Origin: Collinsella aerofaciens
Lineage (GTDB): Bacteria > Actinomycetota > Coriobacteriia > Coriobacteriales > Coriobacteriaceae
Length of the DNA stretch: 33,248 bases
Assembly: GCF_005844325.1 (NCBI RefSeq)
Contig: NZ_SPFY01000026.1
Location: 1 to 33,248, forward strand
Direction: 5' to 3'
Shown here: one piece after another, positions 8,485-17,772 of the stretch
Numbering within the stretch: position 1 is the stretch's first letter
Layout of the letters: every line of letters begins with the position of its first letter
Made by a program: the position numbers and the translations under genes
Notes under the pieces: model-generated
Database searches by the model: none
What the model was told of the DNA's origin: nothing
What the model saw: only the letters and a program-made list of their open reading frames with translations

Positions 8485-9603
8485 CTACTGTGCTGCCGGA
8501 ACGTCGTCAGGGTGCGGGTTGTCGCCGTAGGTGCGCTGATACGTCAGCACGCGCCAGACCAGCGGTAGGCCGCCAATCTTAAAGTAATGCTTAAACGTAT
8601 TGAGCTTGCCCGGCTTCTTAAAGTCAAAACGCGAATCGATATAGGCGCGGGGCGACTTGACCATCAGGCGCAAGTCGGTCTCGCCGCGCGGGTCGAACAG
8701 CGACAGGTCAAAGCGACCGGCATCCCAATCGGCCTTGAGCTCGGGTGAAGCCTTCTCCCAAAACTGCTCGCGTAGCTCATCGACCAGACGCTCATCATTC
8801 CAACGGTACGTATCGACCTTCATGCGCATTAAAATGCCCTGAAGCTGAGCCTTAAGCTCGGGGCGCTCGTCCAAAAAACGTTGCATCTCGGCATATTCAT
8901 CGCACACGCAAAACACCTTGTTGGGCGAATTAACAGAGCTCTTCTCGTTATCCTGGCGATAGCACAAAATGGGGTCCGTAATAAACGCGGCACGCTCGGC
9001 GCAAGCCCAAACCTTAAAGTTAAAGCCTGCGTCCTGATACGAGGCACCCGGCGTGGGGAGGAACCGAATCTGATTGTCGTTGAGGAACTCGCGCCGATAG
9101 ATAGCCGACCAAATGGAAGGTTTGCGGTAGAAGATGCCCGGGCGATCGACGGGGCAATACGCGGCGCCCGTCATATGCTCGTCGATAATCCCAAACAGTT
9201 CACGGCGTTCGCTGGGCGTGGACCAATACAGGTAAAAGTCGCCCTTTACCACATCGGCATGCTCAGCATCGGCCTTGGCGACCAGCTTTTGGAGCGAATC
9301 CTCAAACATGAAGTCGTCGGACTCAAGGATGCCCACGTACTCGCCGCGCGCCATCTCCAGGCCGCGGTTCATCGAGTCGCCGTAGCCGCTGTTGGCCTTG
9401 TCGATCATCTTTACACGGGGATCGCGCTCCATGTACTCGCGGATGATATCTGGCGAGCTATCGGTGGAGCCGTCGTTGATACAGATGATCTCGATGTCCT
9501 TAAGCGTCTGCGCCACGGCGGAATCGAGACACTCGCGCAGGTAGCGTTCGACATTGCAGATGGGAACAAGCAGCGAAACTTTAGGGGTATCAGAGTTCTG
9601 CAA
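8485..9603 (-). CDS. Family 2 glycosyltransferase (type A' of the cluster)
   Basis: A 372-residue GT2 enzyme: VSLLVPICNVERYLRECLDS, EIICINDGSTDSSPDIIREY, and metal-binding ESDD in YVGILESDDFM. The TTG start is supported by AGGAGG six bases upstream. The protein is closely similar to the product of 10725-11828 over the first about 120 residues (shared VKMIDKANSGYGDSMN, GLEMARG, YVGILESDDFM) and again around FLPTPGASYQD / YRQDNEKSSVNSPNKVFCV. No membrane segments. It belongs to the polysaccharide operon. The sugar transferred is unknown. Confidence 0.92.
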   Translation of the reverse strand: MQNSDTPKVSLLVPICNVERYLRECLDSAVAQTLKDIEIICINDGSTDSSPDIIREYMERDPRVKMIDKANSGYGDSMNRGLEMARGEYVGILESDDFMFEDSLQKLVAKADAEHADVVKGDFYLYWSTPSERRELFGIIDEHMTGAAYCPVDRPGIFYRKPSIWSAIYRREFLNDNQIRFLPTPGASYQDAGFNFKVWACAERAAFITDPILCYRQDNEKSSVNSPNKVFCVCDEYAEMQRFLDERPELKAQLQGILMRMKVDTYRWNDERLVDELREQFWEKASPELKADWDAGRFDLSLFDPRGETDLRLMVKSPRAYIDSRFDFKKPGKLNTFKHYFKIGGLPLVWRVLTYQRTYGDNPHPDDVPAAQ

Positions 9604-9677
9604 GAGAACCTCCTGTTGAATAGCGTGTAACAGGGTTATTTTAACAGCCGAGTTGCGGCGGGCGGCAGCGCTTGGAA

Positions 9678-10718
9678 TTAGAGAAAGCGCTCCAGGCAGG
9701 CTTTGAGACCGCGAGTCGAAAGATAGAACAGCGTGGCGTCTGCCATCGAAACGCCCGAGGTCGCCGCAACGAGCTTGTGGGCAACACGGCGAACGGCGCC
9801 CTTAGCAGGCATATCCGCCCACTCTGTTCCCAAAAACGTCGTGAAAGCCCTGTTGACGCGGCCGGCAACACGGTGGAAGCCGTCCGCATCCAGACGCGCC
9901 AAGTCGAACACAATGAGGTCCAAAAACCAAGTTATCAGCTCGCCGGGGCACAGGTCCAAAAGACCGTAGGCTGCCCAGTCCTCCAAGACCTCCTCGAGCA
10001 TCCTCATGTGGGCGTCAAGCTTTTTGGCACGAGCCTCGGCACTGTTGAACTCGTGCGTCGCCGATTCGCTCTCCATCACGTAGTGGTAGAACTTGTCCGG
10101 CATGACGACGGTCCTGCGGGCAAGCGCATAAGCCGCAAATTGGAAGACGACGTCCTCGCCCAAAGCCAAACCGGGGGCGAAGCGAATGCCTTCGCGATTG
10201 AGCAGCTCGCGCGAAAAAGCCGCACGGCAGGCATAGGGCTGCGCATTCGAATGGAACAGCAGTTGGGGATCACGGGCGCCGAAAGCACCAGCTTTGGTGC
10301 TCATGAGTTGCTGGACGCGTTTGGGGGCAGCATCGGCAGGTTCACAGACGCCGCCAAAAACGGCGGCCTCGGCATCTGCGGACTCCATGGCATGCAGCAC
10401 GCGCTCGACCGTCTGGGCATCGATGTAATCGTCGGCGTCCACAAAAAAGACGGTCTCGCCCTCGGCGACATCGATACCGGCATTTCGAGCACACGAGACG
10501 CCCGCGTTTTCCTGGTCAATCACCAGTACGCGATCGTCGGCCTGCGCGATCTGGCGCAACACGTTCAACGAATCATCAGTCGAACCGTCGTTGACGCAGA
10601 CAACCTGAATCGAACGCTCAGACTGGGCCAACAGCGAATCGAGGCATCGCTGAATGGAGCGCGCAGAGTTGTAAACGGGGACGACAATGGTAGCTTTAGG
10701 ACACGAGGCCTCTCCCAT
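9678..10718 (-). CDS. Family 2 glycosyltransferase (type B of the cluster)
   Basis: A 346-residue GT2 enzyme: ATIVVPVYNSARSIQRCLDS, VVCVNDGSTDDSLNVLRQI, AGVSCARNAGIDVA, and metal-binding DADD in VFFVDADDYID. The ATG is only seven bases after the stop of the preceding gene, with AGGGGG upstream as a likely ribosome site. It is followed by a 74-base gap before the next gene, the largest inside the cluster. Its domain layout and motifs after residue 160 (YACRAAFSRELLNREGIRF, then LGEDVVFQFAAY) parallel the protein at 7405-8472. Confidence 0.92.
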   Translation of the reverse strand: MGEASCPKATIVVPVYNSARSIQRCLDSLLAQSERSIQVVCVNDGSTDDSLNVLRQIAQADDRVLVIDQENAGVSCARNAGIDVAEGETVFFVDADDYIDAQTVERVLHAMESADAEAAVFGGVCEPADAAPKRVQQLMSTKAGAFGARDPQLLFHSNAQPYACRAAFSRELLNREGIRFAPGLALGEDVVFQFAAYALARRTVVMPDKFYHYVMESESATHEFNSAEARAKKLDAHMRMLEEVLEDWAAYGLLDLCPGELITWFLDLIVFDLARLDADGFHRVAGRVNRAFTTFLGTEWADMPAKGAVRRVAHKLVAATSGVSMADATLFYLSTRGLKACLERFL

Positions 10719-10724
10719 GCCGAC

Positions 10725-11828
10725 CTACCCCCTCAGCGATTCGATGAGGAAGGCAGCAACCACGCCTGGGCCTCCAACCGAGGCGTAATACTTAGCACGC
10801 CCCAAGGCACCATCCGTCGCAAAACTCGGATGCTCGTCAACCCAGCCCTCAGGATCTTTGAGGATGGCAGCGAGATTTGCGCGCTTCCACGGCTTGAGGT
10901 CGTCAAGCGAAAACTCCCCCGCGTCCAAGGCCGCTTGGAACTCCTTGGCCATCTGAACCAGGAACTCCTTATAGAACTTAGGCGCCAGGCGCACGTAGTT
11001 CCACATGTACGAATCGTACTTAATGAGCTGATTGAACTTGAGCATGCGCGCGACATCGCCGCTTGCGTGGCCGCGGGCATAATCCTCTCGAATCCAACGC
11101 TCAATCTCGGCATACTCGGTATTGACGCAAAAGACCTTAGCCGAAGAATTGACCGAGGAATTCTCGTTGTCCTGGCGATACGACAACACGGCATCATGTA
11201 GGTAAACAGCCTTATCGGCGCACGCGATCACCTTAAAGGCGAACGACGTGTCCTGAAAGGATGCCCCCGGAGTCGGCAGGAACGTAATGCCGTTGCGCTC
11301 AAGAAAATCGCGACGGTACACGGCCGACCAAATCGACGGCTTTTGCTTAAAGAACTGCGTCGTATCGCTCGGATGCACCGGCTTGCCGCAATCCTGAGGT
11401 CTAAACATCTCGTGCAGCGAACGGCGCTCCTCGGGCTTAGACCAGTAGAAATCAAAGTTCGCCTTCGCAAAGTCGGCATTATTGCTATCGGCGGCCGAGA
11501 CAAGTTTTTCGAGTGCGTCGGACGCCATAAAGTCATCGGACTCCAAGATGCCAACGTACTTGCCACGCGCCATCTCCAGACCGTGGTTCATCGAGTCGCC
11601 GTAGCCGCTGTTGGCCTTGTCGATCATCTTGACGCGCCCATCGCGCTCCATATACTCGCGGATAATCGCCGGCGAGTTGTCGGTCGACCCGTCGTTAATG
11701 CAGATGATCTCGATGTCCTTGAGCGTCTGCGCCAGGGCGGAATCGAGGCACTCGCGCAGGTAGCGCTGAACATTGTAAATGGGAATAAGCAGCGACAGAA
11801 CAGGGCTGCCAGAGGCGTTAGTAGACAA
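10725..11828 (-). CDS. Family 2 glycosyltransferase (type A), first gene of operon
   Basis: A 367-residue GT2 enzyme: LSLLIPIYNVQRYLRECLDS, EIICINDGSTDNSPAIIREY, and ESDD in YVGILESDDFMA. The start is TTG with AAGGAG about five bases upstream, the same unusual start codon as its paralogue at 8485-9603. It heads the minus-strand glycosyltransferase run, and a 256-base divergent region separates it from the galactofuranosyltransferase-like gene. It probably acts in the cytoplasm on a lipid-linked glycan. Substrate unknown. Confidence 0.92.
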   Translation of the reverse strand: MSTNASGSPVLSLLIPIYNVQRYLRECLDSALAQTLKDIEIICINDGSTDNSPAIIREYMERDGRVKMIDKANSGYGDSMNHGLEMARGKYVGILESDDFMASDALEKLVSAADSNNADFAKANFDFYWSKPEERRSLHEMFRPQDCGKPVHPSDTTQFFKQKPSIWSAVYRRDFLERNGITFLPTPGASFQDTSFAFKVIACADKAVYLHDAVLSYRQDNENSSVNSSAKVFCVNTEYAEIERWIREDYARGHASGDVARMLKFNQLIKYDSYMWNYVRLAPKFYKEFLVQMAKEFQAALDAGEFSLDDLKPWKRANLAAILKDPEGWVDEHPSFATDGALGRAKYYASVGGPGVVAAFLIESLRG

Positions 11829-12084
11829 ATGTGCTCCTTAGGAAATACCTGTCGTTTCATGGTATCAAAGGGCCAGCGCGCCAGCGGGCGTTTATATAAT
11901 CTATGGAGCCTCTTGCGGGCAAAGCAGCCCCACGTCATGCGGCGGGCCCGTGGCAGGTTCCTGCGTTTTATTCAAAGCTTGCCGTCAAGGTGCGCCGAGC
12001 CTTTACAATAGGACAGTCCCAAGGACGTATTCGATAGCTTCCGTGCAGCGCATGCGCGCCGCACGTGAAAGGATATATTGCCCC

Positions 12085-13104
12085 ATGCCTTCAACCCTCC
12101 CCGCCCCCATCGATAAGCTCGCCATCGTCGTCGTTACGTACAAACGCCAGGAACTCCTGGCCAATTTGTTCGACTCCATGACCGAGCTCACGGCCGCGCC
12201 CTGGCGCATCGTGATTGTCGATAACGAGAATTCACGCGAGACCGAGGCCATGTGCACCGCATTCAACGAGCGCCTGACCAACCTGTGGGGCATCGACACC
12301 GAGCAGCCTGACGCGCAGGGCGGCACCGACCGCGTCATCTACGCCCCGCAGCTTGAAAACGGTGGCGGCGCGGGCGGCTTCTCCGCCGGCACCAAGTGCG
12401 CCTACGACCTGGGCGCCCAGTGGTTCTGGGTGATGGACGACGACGTGCTCGTCATCCCCGAAGGCATCGAGCGTCTTGCCAAGTGGACCGACCGCTACGA
12501 TGTCATCCAGGGTTCGCGCCTGGACTTTGACGGCGGTGCCTTCTTTTGGCAATACCAACTCATCCTTTCACTCGGCATTCCCAACCCTGTCGCCAAGTGG
12601 GACCTAGGACCCGAGGGCTACCGCGCCATGAACCAGCTGTGCTTTGAGGGCGGCATGTTCTCGCGCCGCGTGGTCGACAAGATTGGCCTGCCTGACGCGC
12701 GCTTCTTTATCTACGGTGACGACGCCTGCTACGGCTACGTAGCCAGCCAACACTTCCCCGCCGCCGTGGTCGCCGACGTGGTGCTCAAGCGCGCCCGCGC
12801 CGTCTCTAACTGGGATATCGCCGGCAAGCGCCAGCTCAACTCCACGAGCGACACCAACCGTTACTACATCATGCGCAACCGCGGTTATCTGGCCCGCTAC
12901 ATGCAGATTTACGGCGACTATCACCCCGTGCTGTTCCGCCTAGGCAACGCCGCGACCTTCTGCAAGGAGTTCATTCGCCTGGCCGCCGTTGACAAGTGCT
13001 TTAAGACCGGAATTCCGGCGCTACGCCGCGGCATGAAGGACGCCCGCAAGATCATCAAGGACCCCAACTGGAAGCCCATGCCGCCCATGAAGGACACCGA
13101 GTAA
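12085..13104 (+). CDS. Galactofuranosyltransferase GlfT2-like glycosyltransferase
   Basis: A 339-residue GT2 enzyme. It starts LAIVVVTYKRQELLANLFDS, with an NGGGAGGFSAG loop (about residues 90-100) and the metal-binding triad WVMDDDVLVI (D117-D119). The GGAGGF-G plus MDDDV pattern is typical of actinobacterial galactofuranosyltransferases (GlfT1/GlfT2 class) and rhamnosyl relatives. The ATG at 12085 follows GAAAGGATATATTGCCCC. An upstream in-frame extension to 11950 has no ribosome site and crosses the probable promoter. It is divergent from the five-gene transferase operon, so likely the same surface-glycan pathway. It could instead transfer another furanose or rhamnose. No UDP-galactopyranose mutase gene is in the window. 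Confidence 0.88.
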   Translation: MPSTLPAPIDKLAIVVVTYKRQELLANLFDSMTELTAAPWRIVIVDNENSRETEAMCTAFNERLTNLWGIDTEQPDAQGGTDRVIYAPQLENGGGAGGFSAGTKCAYDLGAQWFWVMDDDVLVIPEGIERLAKWTDRYDVIQGSRLDFDGGAFFWQYQLILSLGIPNPVAKWDLGPEGYRAMNQLCFEGGMFSRRVVDKIGLPDARFFIYGDDACYGYVASQHFPAAVVADVVLKRARAVSNWDIAGKRQLNSTSDTNRYYIMRNRGYLARYMQIYGDYHPVLFRLGNAATFCKEFIRLAAVDKCFKTGIPALRRGMKDARKIIKDPNWKPMPPMKDTE

Positions 13105-13128
13105 CGGAAGCCGGAAACACCTCGGCGC

Positions 13129-14925
13129 TTAAAGCCGCTGGCACACCGTAGCCACATGCTGCCCATCAAAACCGAACCCCCAGCGCATGCGGCCAATGCC
13201 GGGTCGCGGCACACGGATTTCGTCGATGCCGTCGCGCTCTATGTCGAGCAGCGCCTGCACGGCCAGCAATTCCAGGCCCAGCGCATCCACACCGGGGTCA
13301 TACATCATGTTGATCGTTATCAGCGGACGTTCATCGAGCATACCGATCGTATCGGCTATGTCGAACACGGCGCCCGTAGGAAAAACCTGGATGTCCCAGC
13401 GATCCGCGCCACACTTTCGCCTCGAAGCAGGATTGGCATAGCCCGGCAATCCAAAGCAGAGTCCTTGCAAGAGTAGGTGATATGGCAGCGGTGTATCTGG
13501 GTCGGTCCCACCGATTCCCGCATCCCCCAAGATGCGGCTTAGCGCCCGCCTCACGGTATCCTCGTTCCCATGGCACAGCCCGTCGCGAAACGCATCGACG
13601 TCTCGAATGTCTTCTGCAGCGCACTCAAACCACTCAATAATCACTAGACGCAAGGCCTGGCGAAGCTCGTTATTGGGCAATCGCAAAGCACGGAGGCAAT
13701 CGCCATGCTCTGGCTCCTCAGTCATATCCGTCGTGAGAAAACCGGACAGATACAGCGCTGTCCACATGCCATCGTCAGGCGAGACATCTGGCTCTGCTGT
13801 GCCCAAACAAAGCGGAGCCTCAGCGCACCCATGGGCCTCGAGCAAATCAAACAAGACCGAAAGGCGGTCGAGATTCCACCCGGCAACTACCCTACTCAGG
13901 CAATCGGCATATCCATACAGATCAGCACGCACAGGCGCCGTGCAGCCTCGGCCCAGAAAACCGATCACACGCTCTGGACTCGAGCAATAGGCCCTGCCAA
14001 ACCGATATCCCTCGAGCCATTCACGCGCATCATCCAGGTATTCCTCGCGCCCAGCATGATTCAAAAGAGCCTCGACCTCGGCATCCGAAAAACCGAAACA
14101 TCGGTCACACCACGCTGACAGCGGCGTCGTCAGACAATACGAGCAGCCGCGCGAAGAAAGCGCCGCTTCGGCAGGGCCGGGACACTCCCCCATCAGACAC
14201 GTCAGCCGCAACGAATCGCGCGCAGCGGCAATGGCGTCGAACAGCACGCGATCGAATAGCCCTGCCGGATCAGCACCGGAAGCGCCCCTCGCGCTTGCAC
14301 GGCCCAACCATGCCGCATCGTACCCATCAACGAGCAATACAACCTGCTCATCGCAGGCCATCTCCAGCAGCTCAATGAGCACGCCAAGCACCGAGGCGAC
14401 CTCGTCCTCGCTCGCCGCGCCACGCGCAACACGTTCGATGTGACGCACCTTGTCTCGAGCTAAATCCGGAGCCTCCAAAAGCGCCAGCAGGCGGACGCAC
14501 TCGCCCGAAAGAGCATCGCGCACGACGTCGGCAATAGCGGCGCCACGCCTCGCAGCGCCAGAAAAATCCAGCGATATCACCGGATAGCAAGCGTACTCGT
14601 CCCGATAACGCCCACCGTCTGCATCCCAAATCTGAGCATTGGCAAACAAACGCTGATCAGCGCGACCAACCGCTGGACGCTCCAGAAAAGCCCTGAGCAT
14701 CGACAAGTTCATGCTTTTGCCAAAACCCTCGGGTCGACAGCACACCACAACGGACGCGTCGCAGTCCAACGCATCGGCAATAAACATGGTCTTGTCGACC
14801 AGCGTGCAGCAACCAAGAGCCTCCGCATAGTCGTGCATGCCAATGGGCAAAGCCGCATCGTCGGCACAGCCGATCAAACGCACGCCAAAGCCAGCAGCAC
14901 AATCAACATTTGCCTGTTCAGACAC
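13129..14925 (-). CDS. AAA-ATPase-like/DUF1703-type protein
   Basis: A 598-residue protein. It contains LVDKTMFIADALD (about residues 42-54) and CCRPEGFGKSMNLSMLRAFL (from about 62). These match the VDKT...RPRRFGKS-NLSML signature of the AAA-ATPase-like family, usually followed by a C-terminal PD-(D/E)xK nuclease-like domain (DUF1703). Here the arginine-rich P-loop reads PEGFGKS. The segment VVLLVDGYDAAWL is the Walker B counterpart, degenerated from the usual LIDEYD. I chose GTG 14925 because AGGGGG lies about nine bases upstream; the open frame extends to 15057 without support. The family is common and multi-copy in gut bacteria and its role is unknown. Divergence at Walker B suggests weak or lost ATPase activity. 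Confidence 0.85.
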   Translation of the reverse strand: MSEQANVDCAAGFGVRLIGCADDAALPIGMHDYAEALGCCTLVDKTMFIADALDCDASVVVCCRPEGFGKSMNLSMLRAFLERPAVGRADQRLFANAQIWDADGGRYRDEYACYPVISLDFSGAARRGAAIADVVRDALSGECVRLLALLEAPDLARDKVRHIERVARGAASEDEVASVLGVLIELLEMACDEQVVLLVDGYDAAWLGRASARGASGADPAGLFDRVLFDAIAAARDSLRLTCLMGECPGPAEAALSSRGCSYCLTTPLSAWCDRCFGFSDAEVEALLNHAGREEYLDDAREWLEGYRFGRAYCSSPERVIGFLGRGCTAPVRADLYGYADCLSRVVAGWNLDRLSVLFDLLEAHGCAEAPLCLGTAEPDVSPDDGMWTALYLSGFLTTDMTEEPEHGDCLRALRLPNNELRQALRLVIIEWFECAAEDIRDVDAFRDGLCHGNEDTVRRALSRILGDAGIGGTDPDTPLPYHLLLQGLCFGLPGYANPASRRKCGADRWDIQVFPTGAVFDIADTIGMLDERPLITINMMYDPGVDALGLELLAVQALLDIERDGIDEIRVPRPGIGRMRWGFGFDGQHVATVCQRL

Positions 14926-15056
14926 CAAAACGTTCCCCCTAAATCGCAGCACGATGCCAATTGTAATGACCGCATCGCATGTACCGATGTCGCCGCGCAA
15001 ACATATCGGGCAACGGTAGTAACAAGAGGTGTGAGGGGGCACAATTAATCGTTGCA

Positions 15057-15095
15057 CAACAAAACGGGGCCCGATACATTCGCACCGGACCCCGT
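15057..15095 (-). terminator. Intrinsic terminator downstream of the LPXTG-type gene
   Basis: On the minus strand a 10-bp stem, ACGGGGTCCG / CGGGCCCCGT with one G-T pair and a 12-base loop, is followed by TTTGTTG. It lies about 33 bases after the stop of the surface-protein gene and insulates it from the AAA-like gene downstream. Confidence 0.75.
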
Positions 15096-15127
15096 CCCGA
15101 CTATTTAGTTATCTGGCAACTAAGAGC

Positions 15128-16942
15128 CTACTCCCCCGAGTCGTCCTCCCCAGAAGCCTTCTTCTGCTGATCGAGCTTATACTTACCACTTACGATAGAC
15201 GTAGCGCCCAGCGTGGCCAAGCTCGCGCTGGCAAGGCTCGCCATAACGATAAGGTCGCCCGTCTTGGGCATGTTACCGCCCGAAGTCTTAGTCGTTGTAG
15301 TGGTGGTTGTAGTGGTCACCGTCTTGGAGTCATTTTGCTCTTGGTTCTGGTTGTCGGTGTTGCCCTTACTGCTGTCCTCGCCCTGCTGCTTTCCGTCCTC
15401 GGTCTTGTCCTTGTTCTTGTCCTTCTCCTCAGATTCAGACTTCTTGTCCTCGTCCTTCTTCTGAGCGGACTTGTCGTCCTTCTCATCAGAGCTAGAACCC
15501 TTATCGGATTCAACCTTCTCGGAAGCCTTATCCTTGGAGTCGCCCTTTACGGCTTCGGTCTTTTCCGTGGAAGCCTGATCAGAGTTGTCCTTGTTCTGAG
15601 TCGAACCATTATTGACGCCAGCCATCAGCGAAGAGCCCAGCGTAGAACCAAGCTGCTCGGAGAAAGAAGGCTTCTTGTCCGGCGAAGCAACGGGAGCGTC
15701 CGGCGCCTTATTCGAGTCGTCCTTGGAAGCATCGGAATCAGGGGTTGCGTCAGAGCCGGAGCCGTTGTTAGAGCCGGTATCAACGGACGAATCGCTCGAG
15801 CCGGTAGATGAGTTAGAGGTGTCAGCGCCGGTCGAACCAGAAGCGTCGCTGTCCGTATTGCCGGCAGAGCTTGAAGACGAATCGCCCGCAGCAGAGCCGT
15901 TCGAATTGGAGCCGTTCGAGGTAGAGCCGTCGTTGGTAGTGCCACCAGCCGAGCCATTACCGTCAGCATCGGTCGAGGGCGTATCCATCCTGTCATCGTT
16001 GGGATCGTCACTCGAGTCGTCATTCGAATCAGGTGTCGGCGAGGGCGCCGGTGTGGGCTCGGGCTGCACGGGCGTCGCAGCGGCTGCCTCGTCCTCGGCG
16101 ATATAAGCCAAGCAGTCCTTCAGCTCATTCTTATAACGATTCTTCCAGCCCTCATGATACTGGGGCTGGCTCGAATACTTGGTCGCCACGTTATTGACCA
16201 CGCTGTTGGAGAGCGCCGTCACAAACTCGCGGTCGGACATATCATTGGAAAGATTCGCCCAGCGGAAAAAGTCCCTGCAGCCACCGGTGCCGCACATGTT
16301 GGTAATGCTCCACACCATGCCCTTGACGCAATCGGCGCGGCCCGAAATATCAATACCCAGGCCGCTCTTGAGCCACGCCTCGGTCACCGCATAGTACGAG
16401 TTGTACGCATACGCATCTTGAAGTGCTGAGAACTCAACAGGATCGGTGTTGTACGCACCTTGGAAGGCATCCTGCGCGATATGGCCCAGCTCGGTGAGCT
16501 GGCCGTTCTCGTACATGACATTACTCGTGTTGGAAATCTCGCTGCCGCGATCAATCGCATCCTTGAGCATGCTGTATTATTCGGGGTTGTAGTTGTAGGC
16601 CTGCTTCATAAACGGAATGAGCGACCAACGACGGTCGAACTGGTAATAACCCAGCGCGTTATAGCCGTCACCGTACGAAAAGCCCTGGTTGTAGTTGCCA
16701 TGGCTCTCGTACTTGGTAAAGTACTTCATCTCGGGAGTCACGTTGACAAACGAAACGCCCTGGACCGACCTCAGTACGCCCGAGAAGGACTGCTGGGTGT
16801 AGAGACCCTTATCGATATCGGTGGCATCCGAGGCAACGCCCGGCGTGGGCTCCTCGGCAGCAGCGGGTGCCGGCGCGGAAATGGCGCCAAACGAAAGCGC
16901 CAGCGTCAGGCCCGCGACAATCGCGGAATGCTTGAGCTGCAT
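15128..16942 (-). pseudogene. Sortase-anchored surface protein, split by an in-frame stop
   Basis: Two pieces lie in the same frame: 16942-16577 (121 residues) and 16570-15128 (480 residues). They are separated only by TAA, TAC, AGC, so one substitution interrupts ...NPE-stop-YSMLKDAI. The first piece has a signal peptide (LKHSAIVAGLTLALSFGAIS, APAPAAAEE) and a lysozyme-like region (YESHGNYNQGFSYGDGYNAL, GYYQFDRRW). The second continues that domain to about residue 160. A long Ser/Asp/Asn/Gly-rich and then Lys/Glu/Asp-rich spacer follows, then Thr-rich TTTTTTTTKTSGG, the sorting signal MPKTG, a hydrophobic helix and a short basic tail. The intact protein would be a wall-anchored, peptidoglycan-hydrolase-like surface protein. 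GGGAGG precedes the first ATG. Pseudogene, read-through or sequencing error cannot be told apart here. Confidence 0.8.
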
Positions 16943-17070
16943 AAGATCCTCCCTGCATTGGTATAGTTAAAGTGCAGTTTGCAAAGATAGAAATAAGTAT
17001 TGCAGCTCGCCCGTTGTTGCACAACAACCCCTCGGTAAACGGCAACAACCCTCCGCGAAATCTTAAGGAA

Positions 17071-17490
17071 TTAAACAAACTGGTCGTCGGGCGCCATCAG
17101 AAGCTCGCCGTATCGCTCCATCAGCCCGTCCCTCAACTGACAGAAAGCGGGGATATAGACGTTCAAGATGCGCTGAATCAAGTCTTGAGCGAGCTTGTTG
17201 TCGTAGATATGGACGTTCGTATTGCGGTCTCTGAGCATATCTAGCCAGGCCGCCTCATCAATAAAGTCGTAGAATCGGTACGACTCCTTCAAGATGGCAC
17301 GAGGAGACCCCGACGCGGCAAGCGTGGCGCCTTCATACTCGAGCAGACGCTTAAGGAGCTTCCAGCTCAGTTCAAATTGAAGATTGAACTTATTAATCAA
17401 TCCACTCTGAACAAAATCATTGTTGAGATCCTGATTGGGCGCATCCTCAAGATTCGCCAAGGCGCTGGCAAAGTTCTCATATTTTTTCAT
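17071..17490 (-). CDS. HEPN toxin, HI0074/HepT-type nucleotidyltransferase partner
   Basis: A 139-residue all-helical protein of the HI0074 (nucleotidyltransferase substrate-binding/HEPN) family: FNLQFELSWKLLKRLLEYEG in the core helix, then LRDRNTNVHIYD. The latter contains R89-x4-H94-x-Y96, exactly the R-x4-6-H-x-Y motif of HepT toxins in type VII toxin-antitoxin systems, where the toxin is an RNase held in check by AMPylation of the tyrosine. Its start overlaps the end of the MNT gene by 14 bases, the usual arrangement. The two genes follow an Rrf2 regulator on the same strand. Toxicity has not been shown for this homologue. Confidence 0.88.
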   Translation of the reverse strand: MKKYENFASALANLEDAPNQDLNNDFVQSGLINKFNLQFELSWKLLKRLLEYEGATLAASGSPRAILKESYRFYDFIDEAAWLDMLRDRNTNVHIYDNKLAQDLIQRILNVYIPAFCQLRDGLMERYGELLMAPDDQFV

Positions 17491-17764
17491 ACAGAATCAC
17501 ACCATCCCTGGCAATTTCATCGAGCAATTGCTGCGATAAGGGCTCATCGAGATTGACGACATCTACATCTAAAAGAGTATCAAGACGCTCCTCGATCAAA
17601 TATGACAACCGGCCGAAATCCCGGCAACCTGCTACTGCGATGTCAATATCGCTCTTAGGCAAGTTGTCACCTCGAGCGCGGGAGCCAAACAGCACAACCT
17701 TCTCGGCGTCACACTCCCGAGCAAAAACTTCAATTTGCTTATACACCTTGTCGAGAGATGCCAT
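17477..17764 (-). CDS. MNT-type nucleotidyltransferase antitoxin (MntA-like)
   Basis: A 95-residue minimal nucleotidyltransferase. The motif GSRARGDNLPKSDIDIAVAG (from residue 27) supplies the GSRARG nucleotide loop and the catalytic D39-x-D41, and a later DVDVVNLDE provides a third acidic position. The full triad suggests an active enzyme. In MntA/HepT modules this protein AMPylates the HEPN partner's tyrosine and neutralises it. The ATG follows AGGGCTGCAA. It overlaps the toxin gene by 14 bases and starts only eight bases after the Rrf2 stop, so all three genes may share a transcript. Confidence 0.9.
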   Translation of the reverse strand: MASLDKVYKQIEVFARECDAEKVVLFGSRARGDNLPKSDIDIAVAGCRDFGRLSYLIEERLDTLLDVDVVNLDEPLSQQLLDEIARDGVILYEKI

Positions 17765-17772
17765 TTGCAGCC

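Noticed and set aside
9672-11201. Plus-strand frame of 509 residues opposite the glycosyltransferases
   Set aside because: GC-rich codon bias produces long antisense frames; no start signal and no family motif.
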